64,000 bases of DNA from Candidatus Saccharimonadia bacterium. GTDB lineage: Bacteria; Patescibacteriota; Saccharimonadia; Saccharimonadales; Saccharimonadaceae. Below, piece by piece: positions 16,076 through 24,721 of the stretch. The first letter of the stretch is position 1. The number at the start of each line of letters is the position of its first letter. The translations under genes were made by a program, and so were the position numbers. The notes under the pieces are model-generated. The model had not been told where the DNA came from, searched no databases, and saw only the letters and a program-made list of their open reading frames with translations. The stretch spans positions 11,479 to 75,478 of the forward strand of contig JALRDA010000131.1 of the NCBI GenBank assembly GCA_023257145.1. Reading direction: 5' to 3'.

Positions 16076-16562
16076 GGCTGTATCTGCCTGCGTTATATCT
16101 GTTATGATTTTACTTGTCGCTGCGGCCGTATTTGCTACCGGAGTAAAATCGTTCCGTATCGGATCGGGTTCCATGGAGCCTACCATCCCCGTTGGCTCAC
16201 TCGTTATTGCAACGCCTGCACCTGACGTCAAAGTCGGAGATGTCATTCTTTTTCCCGGCAATCACGGTACTCTAACCGTCCACCGCTATATCGGTGATGC
16301 GGATGACGGTAGTGTGCAAACGCAAGGCGATGCGAATGCGACACCTGATATTCATGAGCACCCGCTTCAAAAGAGCGAAGTCATGGGAAAAGTTGTCATG
16401 CAGATGACACTGCTGAGTCCATCAGTGTGGATGAGCATTCGCGGCCTCGTTATCGCGCTGATGATTATAGTAATCATTGCGTGCTGTATTATGTGGCCAA
16501 AAAGTGACGGCGAGGATTTGTCGAAAAACCCAAAAGTGGAAGACCACGCTCTGACACATTAA
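15951..16562 (+). CDS. sipW: SipW-type signal peptidase (S26B)
   Basis: A membrane signal peptidase of the SipW/eukaryote-like class. The nucleophile is S74 in GSGSMEPTI, and H111 in TVHRYI stands where bacterial LepB has Lys, which defines the Ser-His S26B group; the following QGDANATPD box is also typical. One membrane helix precedes the Ser (about residues 44-66) and another lies at about 160-185. The start is uncertain: TTG at 15951 has a good AAGGAG site seven bases upstream but overlaps the previous gene by 125 bases; TTG at 16041 gives a normal basic N-terminus (QPKKQRRS). It should process the TasA-like protein upstream. Confidence 0.88.
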   Translation: MTQHPLRKNRRQRNPAQSLRLQPQQLRQPELQPKKQRRSVLRAVSACVISVMILLVAAAVFATGVKSFRIGSGSMEPTIPVGSLVIATPAPDVKVGDVILFPGNHGTLTVHRYIGDADDGSVQTQGDANATPDIHEHPLQKSEVMGKVVMQMTLLSPSVWMSIRGLVIALMIIVIIACCIMWPKSDGEDLSKNPKVEDHALTH

Positions 16563-16624
16563 CCCCGACCGACTTTTCGGTCAGCGTTCCGAGCATTGCT
16601 CCGCTGACGAAACGTCGGCGGGGT
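16563..16624 (+). terminator. hairpin terminator after sipW
   Basis: A long imperfect inverted repeat (CCCCGACCGAC and CGGTCAGCG with CGCTGACG and GTCGGCGGGG) followed by TATTTG. It separates the fibre locus from the amidohydrolase gene. Confidence 0.65.
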
Positions 16625-16697
16625 ATTTGCTTTCCGAACTATTGTATATGCTTGTGCTTGGGAGTATAAATGAGCGTATAAACAGGAAAACAGACAT

Positions 16698-17450
16698 ATG
16701 CAGCCAATCATCGGGATTACAATGTGCTTTGACGGTAGTGATATGATCAAGCCAGGTGTCGAATATAACTATGTGCGAAGAGAGTATGGTGCTGCGGTCC
16801 AAAAAGCGGGCGGTCAGCCCGTCTTTCTTGATCCAAGTCTTGATCCGCTGGTTGCGGCAAGATTATGCGACGGTATTGTGATTAGTGGCGGGGAAGACAT
16901 CGACCCGACACTTTACGGGCAGCTGATTAATGGTGCGCGTCAGCAGGAGCCACGAACGAGGACTGATTGGGAGCGACGACTTATTGATGCTTGTGACGAA
17001 TGGAGCCGTCCAATACTCGGTATTTGTTACGGCGAACAGCTATTGAATGTGCACTACGGCGGTACATTGTACCAAGATATTGCATCGGATCTACAGAGCC
17101 AAGTTGACCACGGCACGAGTGTAGCTGCTGCATATCATGAAATTGTATTCGAACAGGATTTTCTGGGGTATAGTAGTGGTGATTCGGTGACCGTTGCTGC
17201 GCGACATCACCAAGCGGTTCGAGACTTAGCACCGGGATTTGTTGTGACGGCGCGCTCAAGTGACGGCAGTGTCGAGGCGATTGCCGGGCGTGGGCATGTC
17301 GGCGTGCAGTGGCACGCTGAATCGGATCAGACTGCCGAAAAAATTTACGAAGAATTTATCAAGCATTGTCAAGCGCGTGCGGCTAGTGTAGCAAGTGTTC
17401 GTTCGCAGCTTATCAAAATCCCAAAATTTCTCTCTCGATTCAGCAGATAG
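16698..17450 (+). CDS. class I glutamine amidotransferase-like hydrolase (C26, PuuD type)
   Basis: A 250-residue protein of the gamma-glutamyl hydrolase branch. The nucleophile C110 sits in GICYGEQLL and the catalytic His H206 in QWHAESD, with Glu two residues later. The SGGEDIDPTLYG segment near residue 62 is the conserved DVxPxxYG-like motif of PuuD-type enzymes, which hydrolyse gamma-glutamyl amides such as gamma-glutamyl-GABA. The real substrate is unknown; in wall-bearing bacteria related enzymes also trim gamma-glutamyl bonds. A weak AGGA site precedes the ATG. It has no partner genes from a putrescine pathway here. Confidence 0.85.
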   Translation: MQPIIGITMCFDGSDMIKPGVEYNYVRREYGAAVQKAGGQPVFLDPSLDPLVAARLCDGIVISGGEDIDPTLYGQLINGARQQEPRTRTDWERRLIDACDEWSRPILGICYGEQLLNVHYGGTLYQDIASDLQSQVDHGTSVAAAYHEIVFEQDFLGYSSGDSVTVAARHHQAVRDLAPGFVVTARSSDGSVEAIAGRGHVGVQWHAESDQTAEKIYEEFIKHCQARAASVASVRSQLIKIPKFLSRFSR

Positions 17451-17510
17451 TCTGTTATCAGTAAATTTGGGTCTTGCAATTGCATTCTGTGGTCGCCAAT
17501 ATAAAGAGTG

Positions 17511-18671
17511 ATGATTCCAGACATATCTTCCTTAAAGCATAGCTTCTATAACGGTGCGATTAAAACCCGCATTCAATTAATTTGGATGCAGGATTGGGCA
17601 ATGAAGATCGCCTTGTGGTTGACACTGTTCGTAAATCTATCCGGTGCAACCCTTTTTCTGATAGCATATTTGGTTGTCGAAGACAGGTCACAGATTTTGT
17701 CGCGCACCGATTCGCTAATCGTCTTAGCAGCTGCGCTATTTCCCTTTGCTATGTTCTATTTCGCGGCAGTCTATAGTATGGGGCTACTAATTTACCGTCA
17801 TCGGGTGAGGTGGGCTGTTCGCCGTCAAGCGACAATCGTACCTCAGTATGACCTGTCGCTAAGCCCACTCGAGGCGGCAGCGCTAATCGGGCATGCTGGG
17901 TACATGACCGAAGCATGGCATTTGCTGTATAGGCTAGTGCAGACCGGTAATGTAGCGGTGATTGAAAGCGCAGATGGGACAGGTGAGTTGAAGAGGATTG
18001 CCACAGATGCATCAGCTGCGCGTCTTAAATGGTATGAGCGTCTAGTGCTTGATGATATTTTTATCGTGAAAGAACAGTACGAGCAGCGACTCCAAAAGAG
18101 TATGAATCCAGCGCGTTTAGCGGCACTGACTGGTTTGCATTACGATAAGAATCTGCCGCTTTCATCAGTACGTGATCGCATGGGGGAGGCGTACCTATCG
18201 CATTTAAACAGCTTGATCCGCACCAGGCTCATTAATGATGGGTTTTTCCGTCAGCTGGGGGTAGTCGGTGTGTGGCTGCAGACATTACTTTACGTCATGA
18301 TGCTGACATTGCCGTTTTTTAGTTTCCTGTTCTCGTACATTATGATTGATACCATTCCTTGGCAGGGTGCATCGCTTCAATTTTCGGTCCCGATGACGGC
18401 AATGATCATAGCGGGGTATGCGCTGGGGATCGTCGTTTGCATGATGTGGTTTTTAAGCACAAATATTTACACCAGGTTTGGTTTTGGCAAATACGTCGAG
18501 GCTGAGGGCCTGCGGTTATATATTGACGCTGCGATGAAAGACAGGCTGCGTAGTGGAGCTGTCAGCAGTAAAGAGATGGCGTATTTTATGCCATATGCCC
18601 AGATGATGGGATTAGTTGATGGAGATGAGGAGAGGGAGCGGGCCGTCCTTGTCGCACTTGGCAAGAGATAG
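17511..18671 (+). CDS. membrane protein resembling the DUF2207 C-terminal region
   Basis: A 386-residue protein with two N-terminal membrane helices (about residues 28-52 and 65-88), a cytoplasmic central domain of about 150 residues, two more helices (about 250-280 and 292-318), and a cytoplasmic tail. The central part (LSPLEAAALIGHAGY onward, then a winged-helix-like stretch) and the tail (EAEGLRLYIDAA, followed by MAYFMPYAQMMGL) resemble the C-terminal half of DUF2207 membrane proteins, which have no known function; the usual extracellular beta domain is absent. The GTG three bases upstream is an alternative start. It stands alone with its own downstream promoter region. Confidence 0.6.
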   Translation: MIPDISSLKHSFYNGAIKTRIQLIWMQDWAMKIALWLTLFVNLSGATLFLIAYLVVEDRSQILSRTDSLIVLAAALFPFAMFYFAAVYSMGLLIYRHRVRWAVRRQATIVPQYDLSLSPLEAAALIGHAGYMTEAWHLLYRLVQTGNVAVIESADGTGELKRIATDASAARLKWYERLVLDDIFIVKEQYEQRLQKSMNPARLAALTGLHYDKNLPLSSVRDRMGEAYLSHLNSLIRTRLINDGFFRQLGVVGVWLQTLLYVMMLTLPFFSFLFSYIMIDTIPWQGASLQFSVPMTAMIIAGYALGIVVCMMWFLSTNIYTRFGFGKYVEAEGLRLYIDAAMKDRLRSGAVSSKEMAYFMPYAQMMGLVDGDEERERAVLVALGKR

Positions 18672-18678
18672 CAATATG

Positions 18679-18707
18679 TTGACATTTTATTAAACTTATG
18701 CTAACAT
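18679..18707 (+). promoter_or_regulatory. promoter of the 68-residue gene
   Basis: TTGACA at 18679-18684, 17 bases, and TAACAT at 18702-18707 preceded by TGC (extended -10). Confidence 0.65.
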
Positions 18708-18745
18708 AGTATTATAAACCAATAAAAATAAACAGAATTACATTT

Positions 18746-18952
18746 ATGTCACTATTTCATCCACATTTAACGCATCACGTCGGTTTTAAGCCGATCGATC
18801 CATTAGGCGATGGGCTACGCGAAGATATTTTGGCCGAGCAGGCTGAACCTGACCGTATTGTATTAGAGCTTCGTCCAGATGAGAATGAGATGCTTAAGTA
18901 TCTTAAGGTTCTGACTGAAGATAGCGATAGAATCGATTTTTCTGAAAGCTAG
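18746..18952 (+). CDS. small acidic protein of unknown function, 68 residues
   Basis: No family recognised. The protein is acidic with several Asp/Glu pairs (LRPDENEMLKYLKVLTEDSD) and a His-rich start (HPHLTHH). It has no signal peptide, membrane segment or Cys. It has a consensus promoter and an AT-rich leader of about 32 bases, and is followed by the zincin gene with a separate promoter, so it is probably monocistronic. The strong promoter is the best argument that it is real. Confidence 0.55.
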   Translation: MSLFHPHLTHHVGFKPIDPLGDGLREDILAEQAEPDRIVLELRPDENEMLKYLKVLTEDSDRIDFSES

Positions 18953-18973
18953 ATATTACTATATATTCTATAG

Positions 18974-18979
18974 TACAAT
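18974..18979 (+). promoter_or_regulatory. -10 box of the zincin gene
   Basis: TACAAT predicts a start near 18986, about six bases before the ATG at 18992. Confidence 0.5.
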
Positions 18980-18991
18980 AGCATAACTATT

Positions 18992-19375
18992 ATGATGCAG
19001 CTGACCGATGATCAATTTGACCAACTTATTTCCAATGCGATGGATGAACTGCCACAAGAATATATTCGTGGGCTAGAGAATGTCGTCATTGTTCAGGCTG
19101 ATGATCCGACACCGGAACAACTTGAAAAGATGAAGGTAGATCCGCATCATGTTTTACTAGGCCTGTACGAAGGTACTCCATTAACGCAGCGCGGCAGTGG
19201 ATTTTCGGGCATGCTACCTGACAAAATTACTTTATTCAAGCATCCAATCCTTGCAGTGGTGTCAAATGACGACGAACTACGCGAGCAGATTAAACGGACG
19301 CTTTGGCATGAAATCGCTCACTACTACGGCCTCAATCACAGCCATATTGATAAATTGCAAGCCAGTAGCGAATAA
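18992..19375 (+). CDS. minimal zincin metallopeptidase family protein
   Basis: A 127-residue soluble protein of the short metallopeptidase family found next to many bacterial housekeeping genes (zincin_1, Pfam PF06262 as I recall it). The zinc motif HEIAHYYGLNH starts at residue 106, so all three His ligands and the catalytic Glu are present. The N-terminal part (FDQLISNAMDELP and a NVVIVQAD strand) and the LLGLYEGTPL segment also fit the family. The true role is not known. The tandem ATGATG leaves a one-codon ambiguity (18992 or 18995). Confidence 0.85.
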   Translation: MMQLTDDQFDQLISNAMDELPQEYIRGLENVVIVQADDPTPEQLEKMKVDPHHVLLGLYEGTPLTQRGSGFSGMLPDKITLFKHPILAVVSNDDELREQIKRTLWHEIAHYYGLNHSHIDKLQASSE

Positions 19376-19436
19376 AACCCTTATGGTATAATTGACTCAC
19401 TAAACCCACGAAATATGGGTATGAGTGAGGGAAGTG

Positions 19437-20027
19437 ATGAGACGATATGGTCTTGACGGGACATTACTACTGATTCAGTCGAGCTTACTTATTTTTTCGT
19501 GTGCTTTGATTGCCTTGCTTCTTCCGGCGGCGGCAGTTCATGGACTATCGGTCGGACCACTAGTGGATAAGGTGCTGGATGCGACGAAACTGATCGAACC
19601 GTCACGTCCAGGCTTGAATGAAAATAAAAATAATAACCAATCATCAGCTACTGATTCACGACCACCCGCTATGGCAACCCCTGCCGAGCAGAGCGCCGAC
19701 TACTCTGCGCCGGTAGTGTCCGAGCGGCAATTCCAGCAAAATACACTGAAGCAGCTATCTACTGTCGAGCCGATTGAGGCGTTCAGCAGTGAGCGCAGCC
19801 TTACGCGCATCGCATATGTCGATTCTACTACAAAGAACTCGGCGTCAACTTTCGAGCCTATTTCGCAAACGTCCGCGCCATTGCAAGTATCTAATCATGG
19901 CTGGAAGGTGTTTGGCGTGACTTGGTATTGGTGGTTAAGTGGAGTAGCTGGAGTTTGGTATAGTATTCGCTGGGTGGGTAGTGTAGGGTGGCGCCGACGG
20001 GCTAATAAAGATTTGTTAGCCAGCTAA
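19437..20027 (+). CDS. membrane-anchored surface protein with C-terminal WYWW segment
   Basis: A 196-residue protein. An N-terminal hydrophobic segment (about residues 8-35, ending near AAAVHG) acts as signal or anchor; a polar Ser/Asn/Pro-rich middle region follows, and the C-terminus has a second hydrophobic segment VTWYWWLSGVAGVWYSI ending in WRRRANK. The layout is of a wall- or membrane-spanning surface protein with a positively charged inside tail. A very similar WYWW segment ends the next protein. The ATG at 19437 fits GAGGGAA better than the upstream GTG at 19425. A TATAAT lies at 19387-19392. Function unknown. Confidence 0.65.
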   Translation: MRRYGLDGTLLLIQSSLLIFSCALIALLLPAAAVHGLSVGPLVDKVLDATKLIEPSRPGLNENKNNNQSSATDSRPPAMATPAEQSADYSAPVVSERQFQQNTLKQLSTVEPIEAFSSERSLTRIAYVDSTTKNSASTFEPISQTSAPLQVSNHGWKVFGVTWYWWLSGVAGVWYSIRWVGSVGWRRRANKDLLAS

Positions 20028-20096
20028 ATTTGAGTGTGGTATAGTAGGCGCAAAGTAATACTGCATGTGGAGTGCGGGAAAGCGAGACAATTCAAT

Positions 20097-22970
20097 ATGG
20101 CATTACAAGTTCGACGCTCGTCGTCAATCAAGGTTCGACTGATAACAACTTTAATTGCTGTGTTCGCACTTGTCGCGCAGCCACTGTATGGATTCGTCTC
20201 GGCGCAGATCGTAGATGCGGCACCCGTCGATACTCACGTAGTCGTGAATGAGATTATGGCATTTCCTCAAGATGGTCAAAATGAGTGGATCGAACTATAC
20301 AATCCAACCAATGCAGACGTGTCACTTGTAGGTTGGAATATTATCTTCGGTGGCGGACAGCAGTATGCCATACAAACACCCGTCATTGCGGCTAAGAGTT
20401 ACGCAGTGGTCGATGGGCCCGACGCAAATAGCTATATCAGTAATGATAGCGAGACTATTGGATTAGCTAATACAAATGGTGTGACGGTCGATTCTGTGAC
20501 GTATTCTGCGATTACTCAAGGGAAGTCATACGCACGTTCGTATGATGCGGCTGATACATTTACTGCACAAGCCACTCCTAGTAAAAATGCAACTAATGGC
20601 CCTGTGCCAATCGCTGCTTGCGCTACAACATCACAGGTGCACAGCACAAGCCTGACCGCGTGGGATCGAGGCGACACGCGAGCAAATGGTCACAATGAAT
20701 TAGTGTCTGGTGGCTTGCGAGTATATACGGACGGCAGTACTGACGAAGGGTCTCGCACGGATGGAGCTCCGGGGAATTGGAACACTGATAAAGCAGCGGG
20801 ATATCATGCACTTAATATCCCTTTGTCAAAGATTGGTCAGCCTGCTATTGAGTTCGCCTCCACGGCAGGCGGATTGCCTGGTTTGCAATTAGGACTAGAC
20901 CGTGATGGTAATGGAACCTGGGACGGATACCTCGTTAATGAAGGCAATCTATACGGCGCGAATAACTGGTGGGTCAATAAGGATGGTTTCGGTGTGCCTG
21001 CTGGCGGCGGCTATAAATCGCTCGGAAGCCTTAGCCAGTACCTTGCGGCAAATCCAAACGCTGTCGTACTAAGTTTTGGTTATAGTCTAGGATCAGGAGT
21101 AAAAGGTGATGTCGTTATTAGTAAGATCACCGCTGGTTGTACGGATTACACATTTGGACTTGATAAAACAGCGCCTGCGGTTCCATCTGTGAGTTTCTAC
21201 GATCAAAACACAACGCAAAAATATAGCGCTGGCTTTACCGCGACGGAAAACTTTACTTTCAAGCTTGCGAATGCACAGTCTGACGAAACAGCTCGATATC
21301 AGTTGAAATACTGGAATGTCATTCCGGGATCAGGATATAACGGCTCTGATCGTGCATGGTCGCTAAATGATATGGCGGGTTATTCGTCTGCGCTCGGTGT
21401 TTACAATGATCGATTTAGTCAGGGTGAAGGCAAGCATTACTTTAGCTTTAGCGCCTGTGACGCGGCAGGAAATTGTTCTGACTTTTCGCAGCCATTCGAG
21501 ATTACCTATGATAAGACTGCACCAACTGACCCAGCAGGCCTCCAGTTATTTACAAAGGCTGGAAAGCAAATTACCAATGGCTACACCAATGCATATGACG
21601 TCACAGCAAAATGGACCGCTAGTAGTGACGTGAATGGCCTTTCGTACCAATACAAGTACTGGAATACTATTGCGAGTAGCGCATATAACAAATCAGAAGC
21701 TAATGCAGAGTACTGGAATGTGGGCACGGGAACGACTAACCCTGGTGTATTCAACCAGGGCGAAGGGCAGCACTACCTAGCTGTTCGCAGTATTGATAAC
21801 GCTGGCAATGTATCCGCATGGACTGATTCGTTTGGCGTGATCTACGATGCCACTAAGCCAATGATTGCCGCATCTGCGGACAAAGATACGACTGTAAGCG
21901 GTACAAAGACGTTTACGATCAACCAAACAGAAGCAAACCCTTCGACTTTATATGTTGAATATATGGAAAAGAATCCTGCTGGCGTATGGCAAAAGAAACT
22001 TGGTAAGGAGTTTACTGGAAATACTGCCGATCTCGTCGTTGATACAACGAAGTGGAATGATGGCTTGCATCAGATAAAGGTGACTAGTAAAGATAAAGCT
22101 GGCAATAGCGCAGGTTATTCATTTACGGTAACTGTCGCAAATCCTCAGCCAATGGTTGTTGGTGAAAACTTCAACACATACGCTGGAGCGGATTACAAAG
22201 GTATTAGTGTTGGATTCTCTATCGATAACTTTAAGACGGTAAATGGCGTTTCGGTGTCATTGTATGATGCTGCCGGCAATTTGCTTGTAGAGAATGTGCA
22301 CAATACGAAATTGTTGGATCTGATTAATGATGATGGTGTAAAACAATTAAGTACACCATTTATCGTCACACCTGGAACATACAACGAAGAATATTGGCAG
22401 CCGGGTGCTCGTGAATGGAAAGCTCAAGACAAGCCAGCGAAAGCTGTCATTGCCGTAACTGGCACTAATAGTGCTGGGCTGCCAGCGACACGATCGGTTG
22501 ACATCCTGACACTGACAGAGCCAGATGGTGTTATGTTTGATGATACACTACCAACGATAGTGAACCTTCCGCCAGTAGTGGATGAAGATGATGACGAGTC
22601 TGTTCCTGTGAGCGGAAATACGAACGGATCGACAACTGGGACATTACCTTTGGTAGCACCGATCATCTTGGTGAACACACTCCCTGGCGCAACGACCTTC
22701 CTTGGCAATGTGTTTGATACGAGTTTTGCAGCCGGTGCAGCGGATGCTGGCACGACTCCTGCATCGGACAACAATGCAGCTGTTCTTGGTACGCAAGATA
22801 AAAAGACATCAACGCCTCTGGCGGATACAGCAGCAATCGTGACTGCGGACAAAAATGGTGGTATCTTTAATCTTGCATGGTACTGGTGGGTTGTATTGTT
22901 CGCCGCGGCAATTTCTGGCTGGCTATTACTCGCAGCAGTTATTCGACGCATTCGAGGCACTGAACTGTAA
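20097..22970 (+). CDS. large cell-surface protein: lamin-tail domain plus Ig-like repeats
   Basis: A 957-residue exported protein. Signal peptide about residues 1-40. A lamin-tail domain follows (VVVNEIMAFP, NEWIELYNPT, LVGWNI, residues about 48-145). Then comes a beta-rich region of about 180 residues, two tandem repeats that share KYW followed by QGEGxHYLxxxSxDxAGN (about residues 395-480 and 500-590), a third Ig-like domain, and an acidic linker. It ends with the membrane segment AWYWWVVLFAAAISGWLLL and the basic tail RRIRG. It probably spans the wall and projects from the cell, perhaps in host contact (inference). ATG 20097 is chosen because the sequence before it is the promoter (TATAGT at about 20040). 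Confidence 0.8.
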   Translation: MALQVRRSSSIKVRLITTLIAVFALVAQPLYGFVSAQIVDAAPVDTHVVVNEIMAFPQDGQNEWIELYNPTNADVSLVGWNIIFGGGQQYAIQTPVIAAKSYAVVDGPDANSYISNDSETIGLANTNGVTVDSVTYSAITQGKSYARSYDAADTFTAQATPSKNATNGPVPIAACATTSQVHSTSLTAWDRGDTRANGHNELVSGGLRVYTDGSTDEGSRTDGAPGNWNTDKAAGYHALNIPLSKIGQPAIEFASTAGGLPGLQLGLDRDGNGTWDGYLVNEGNLYGANNWWVNKDGFGVPAGGGYKSLGSLSQYLAANPNAVVLSFGYSLGSGVKGDVVISKITAGCTDYTFGLDKTAPAVPSVSFYDQNTTQKYSAGFTATENFTFKLANAQSDETARYQLKYWNVIPGSGYNGSDRAWSLNDMAGYSSALGVYNDRFSQGEGKHYFSFSACDAAGNCSDFSQPFEITYDKTAPTDPAGLQLFTKAGKQITNGYTNAYDVTAKWTASSDVNGLSYQYKYWNTIASSAYNKSEANAEYWNVGTGTTNPGVFNQGEGQHYLAVRSIDNAGNVSAWTDSFGVIYDATKPMIAASADKDTTVSGTKTFTINQTEANPSTLYVEYMEKNPAGVWQKKLGKEFTGNTADLVVDTTKWNDGLHQIKVTSKDKAGNSAGYSFTVTVANPQPMVVGENFNTYAGADYKGISVGFSIDNFKTVNGVSVSLYDAAGNLLVENVHNTKLLDLINDDGVKQLSTPFIVTPGTYNEEYWQPGAREWKAQDKPAKAVIAVTGTNSAGLPATRSVDILTLTEPDGVMFDDTLPTIVNLPPVVDEDDDESVPVSGNTNGSTTGTLPLVAPIILVNTLPGATTFLGNVFDTSFAAGAADAGTTPASDNNAAVLGTQDKKTSTPLADTAAIVTADKNGGIFNLAWYWWVVLFAAAISGWLLLAAVIRRIRGTEL

Positions 22971-22992
22971 TACATTTTGACCTAATAAAAAT

Positions 22993-23021
22993 GCGAGAGG
23001 CGATAGCGCTCTCGCTTTTTT
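22993..23021 (+). terminator. terminator after the lamin-tail protein gene
   Basis: GCGAGAG pairs with CTCTCGC, followed by T6. Confidence 0.88.
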
Positions 23022-23034
23022 ATTTGCCATTCTA

Positions 23035-23040
23035 TATACT
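23035..23040 (+). promoter_or_regulatory. -10 box of the CAP gene, near-leaderless
   Basis: TATACT ends nine bases before the GTG at 23050; the predicted transcript has about three untranslated bases. Confidence 0.55.
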
Positions 23041-23049
23041 ATAAGCACT

Positions 23050-23949
23050 GTGAAAGTCGCGTCCAAAAAAATGAAGAAAGCTTCACTGAAAACCCATTTG
23101 CATCGACAAGTGAAATTAGCGGTGGTTCCACATAAGGCAAACCACTATAGGCCGCATCTGGTGCGCCGCGTTGGACTGGCGTTGATTCTTCTAGCGGTTG
23201 TAGGCCTAAACGCCGGATATAATGCAAAGACGACCGGAACTGTTTTGGGCGATAAAGCGAACATTACCATCGATGCTTTAGCGCAGGCGACAAATGATGC
23301 TCGTGAGCAGAATAGTCTACGTCCGCTTATAGTAGATCAAAAGCTAAATCAGGCTGCGTATCTAAAAGCTAAAGATATGTTTGCAAAGCAGTACTGGGCG
23401 CACGTCGCACCAGATGGGGCACAGCCTTGGCGGTGGTTTGCGGATGCCGACTATAACTATAGTGTCGCTGGTGAAAACCTAGCGAAAAACTTCTATACCG
23501 TCGAGTCGACAACTGACGCATGGATGAGTTCATCAGAGCATCGCGCAAATATACTCGGACAAGATTATACGGAAGTCGGGTTTGCAGTTATGAGCGGTTC
23601 GCTGCAGGGGAAGGAGACAACGATTGTGGTTGCACTGTATGCTGCACCAGCCGTCAGCGTTGCCGGCGCGCAAGACGTAGCGCCAGCGGCAGTCGCAATT
23701 GCTCGGCCACCCGGTGGGGTTGTGTCTCAGTTTGGCGTGATTATGCAGTCACTTAGTCCTGCCGCCACTGGTTCGATAGTCCTGCTGATGATCGCGGGTC
23801 TCGTTGCGTTCACTGCGCACCTATATCGAAATAAACTTCCTAAGTCGCTGCGGCAATCGTGGTATCGTCACCATGGCGCATACAAGATGGCAGGACTTGC
23901 GTCGATTATCGTCGTTGTTGCGACGGTGTATAGTGGCGGACAGATCTAA
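23050..23949 (+). CDS. CAP (SCP/PR1) domain surface protein
   Basis: A 299-residue exported protein. A basic cytoplasmic start is followed by a membrane segment (about residues 38-57), then TGTVLGDKANI and a CAP domain (about 70-200): LAQATNDAREQNSLRPL, YWAHVAPDG, GENLAKNF and SSSEHRANIL, which carry the usual His and Glu residues of the CAP cavity. Two more membrane segments lie near the C-terminus (about 238-258 and 276-296). Bacterial CAP proteins are secreted and of mostly unknown activity. The start is a GTG right at the predicted transcript start; ATG 23071 is an alternative. Confidence 0.85.
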   Translation: MKVASKKMKKASLKTHLHRQVKLAVVPHKANHYRPHLVRRVGLALILLAVVGLNAGYNAKTTGTVLGDKANITIDALAQATNDAREQNSLRPLIVDQKLNQAAYLKAKDMFAKQYWAHVAPDGAQPWRWFADADYNYSVAGENLAKNFYTVESTTDAWMSSSEHRANILGQDYTEVGFAVMSGSLQGKETTIVVALYAAPAVSVAGAQDVAPAAVAIARPPGGVVSQFGVIMQSLSPAATGSIVLLMIAGLVAFTAHLYRNKLPKSLRQSWYRHHGAYKMAGLASIIVVVATVYSGGQI

Positions 23950-24050
23950 ATATATACGGATATGGTTGCATTGATCATCAGATGATGATTAGATATTATT
24001 TATCATGAGCCAAATCGGTGTCATGTGAATGTAAGTGAATGGGGACTCGG

Positions 24051-24404
24051 ATGAGTATTGTGATCTTGGAGGTTCAAGTTCGAATCTTTATTCTCGGCAG
24101 GGGTAAGCAATTTCCTGACGAAGAAGTAGTTCGACTTGCGCAACGAGAGATTGGTGACGATTATATTGATCCAATCAAGCAGCGTGCTCGTGCGATACTG
24201 GATGAGTACGCGAATGACCCCAAAGCGGCTAGCATTCCTGAAGGGGAGAAGCCAATAGTCGTCCAGAAGGCAAAGCTGCTATTGGCTTACATCGACAACC
24301 TTAATCAAATTGAGACGTCGATAAACCCTCAACCCACGCTAGACGAAAGGGTGGAGAGCGATCGCGCACAAGGCTCGATCAACCGATCAAGTCTAAATCT
24401 TTAG
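24051..24404 (+). CDS. protein of unknown function, 117 residues
   Basis: Not recognised. The N-terminal 20 residues are hydrophobic and strand-like (SIVILEVQVRIFILG); the rest is charged and mostly helical (DEEVVRLAQREIG, IKQRARAILDEYA, AKLLLAYIDNLNQ), with a Ser/Asn-rich tail. It could be a small soluble regulator or part of a lost element. ATG 24051 is preceded by GGGGA at five bases. The first part of the reading frame overlaps a stretch resembling the 3' end of a tRNA, so the gene start is less certain than the rest. Confidence 0.5.
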   Translation: MSIVILEVQVRIFILGRGKQFPDEEVVRLAQREIGDDYIDPIKQRARAILDEYANDPKAASIPEGEKPIVVQKAKLLLAYIDNLNQIETSINPQPTLDERVESDRAQGSINRSSLNL

Positions 24405-24474
24405 CAGGCCGACCCAAGAGTGTCATTTTGTAGTACCTGCAAGCATGCATCGAGTCGTTTGAATGGAGAATGCA

Positions 24475-24702
24475 ATGTCCCAGTACACAACCAGGCAGTG
24501 CCAGACGGTACGTCAAGCCATGCGTCAATTGTCATTTCAGGATGCGGGGCTTCGGCAGTATGCCGAGTCTGGCAGCATAGCAAGCGACAGCTTGCCGGCG
24601 CTCAAAAAGCGGTTGGAAGAGATTGCTAGCGATCGCGATCACTCCGACGCCAAGAACGCCGCCGACGTACTGTCGATCATTAGAGGCTTCGCAGTGTCGT
24701 AG
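24475..24702 (+). CDS. orphan G+C-rich small protein, 75 residues
   Basis: No family recognised. A helical, soluble protein (RQAMRQLSFQDAGLRQYAES, LPALKKRLEEIASD, AADVLSIIRGFA). ATG 24475 has a GGAGA site seven bases upstream; ATG 24463 is an alternative. Composition is high in G+C (39 of 60 bases in 24541-24600), unlike the genes on both sides, and the gene is closed by a very strong hairpin. These features suggest recent acquisition. Confidence 0.5.
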   Translation: MSQYTTRQCQTVRQAMRQLSFQDAGLRQYAESGSIASDSLPALKKRLEEIASDRDHSDAKNAADVLSIIRGFAVS

Positions 24703-24721
24703 CTGACTGTCGACCAGATAA

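Noticed and set aside
24001..24110. A complete tRNA gene
   Set aside because: Only a T-arm-like stretch and a TTCTCGGCA end are seen; no pairing acceptor 5' strand, D-arm or seven-base anticodon loop could be found upstream.
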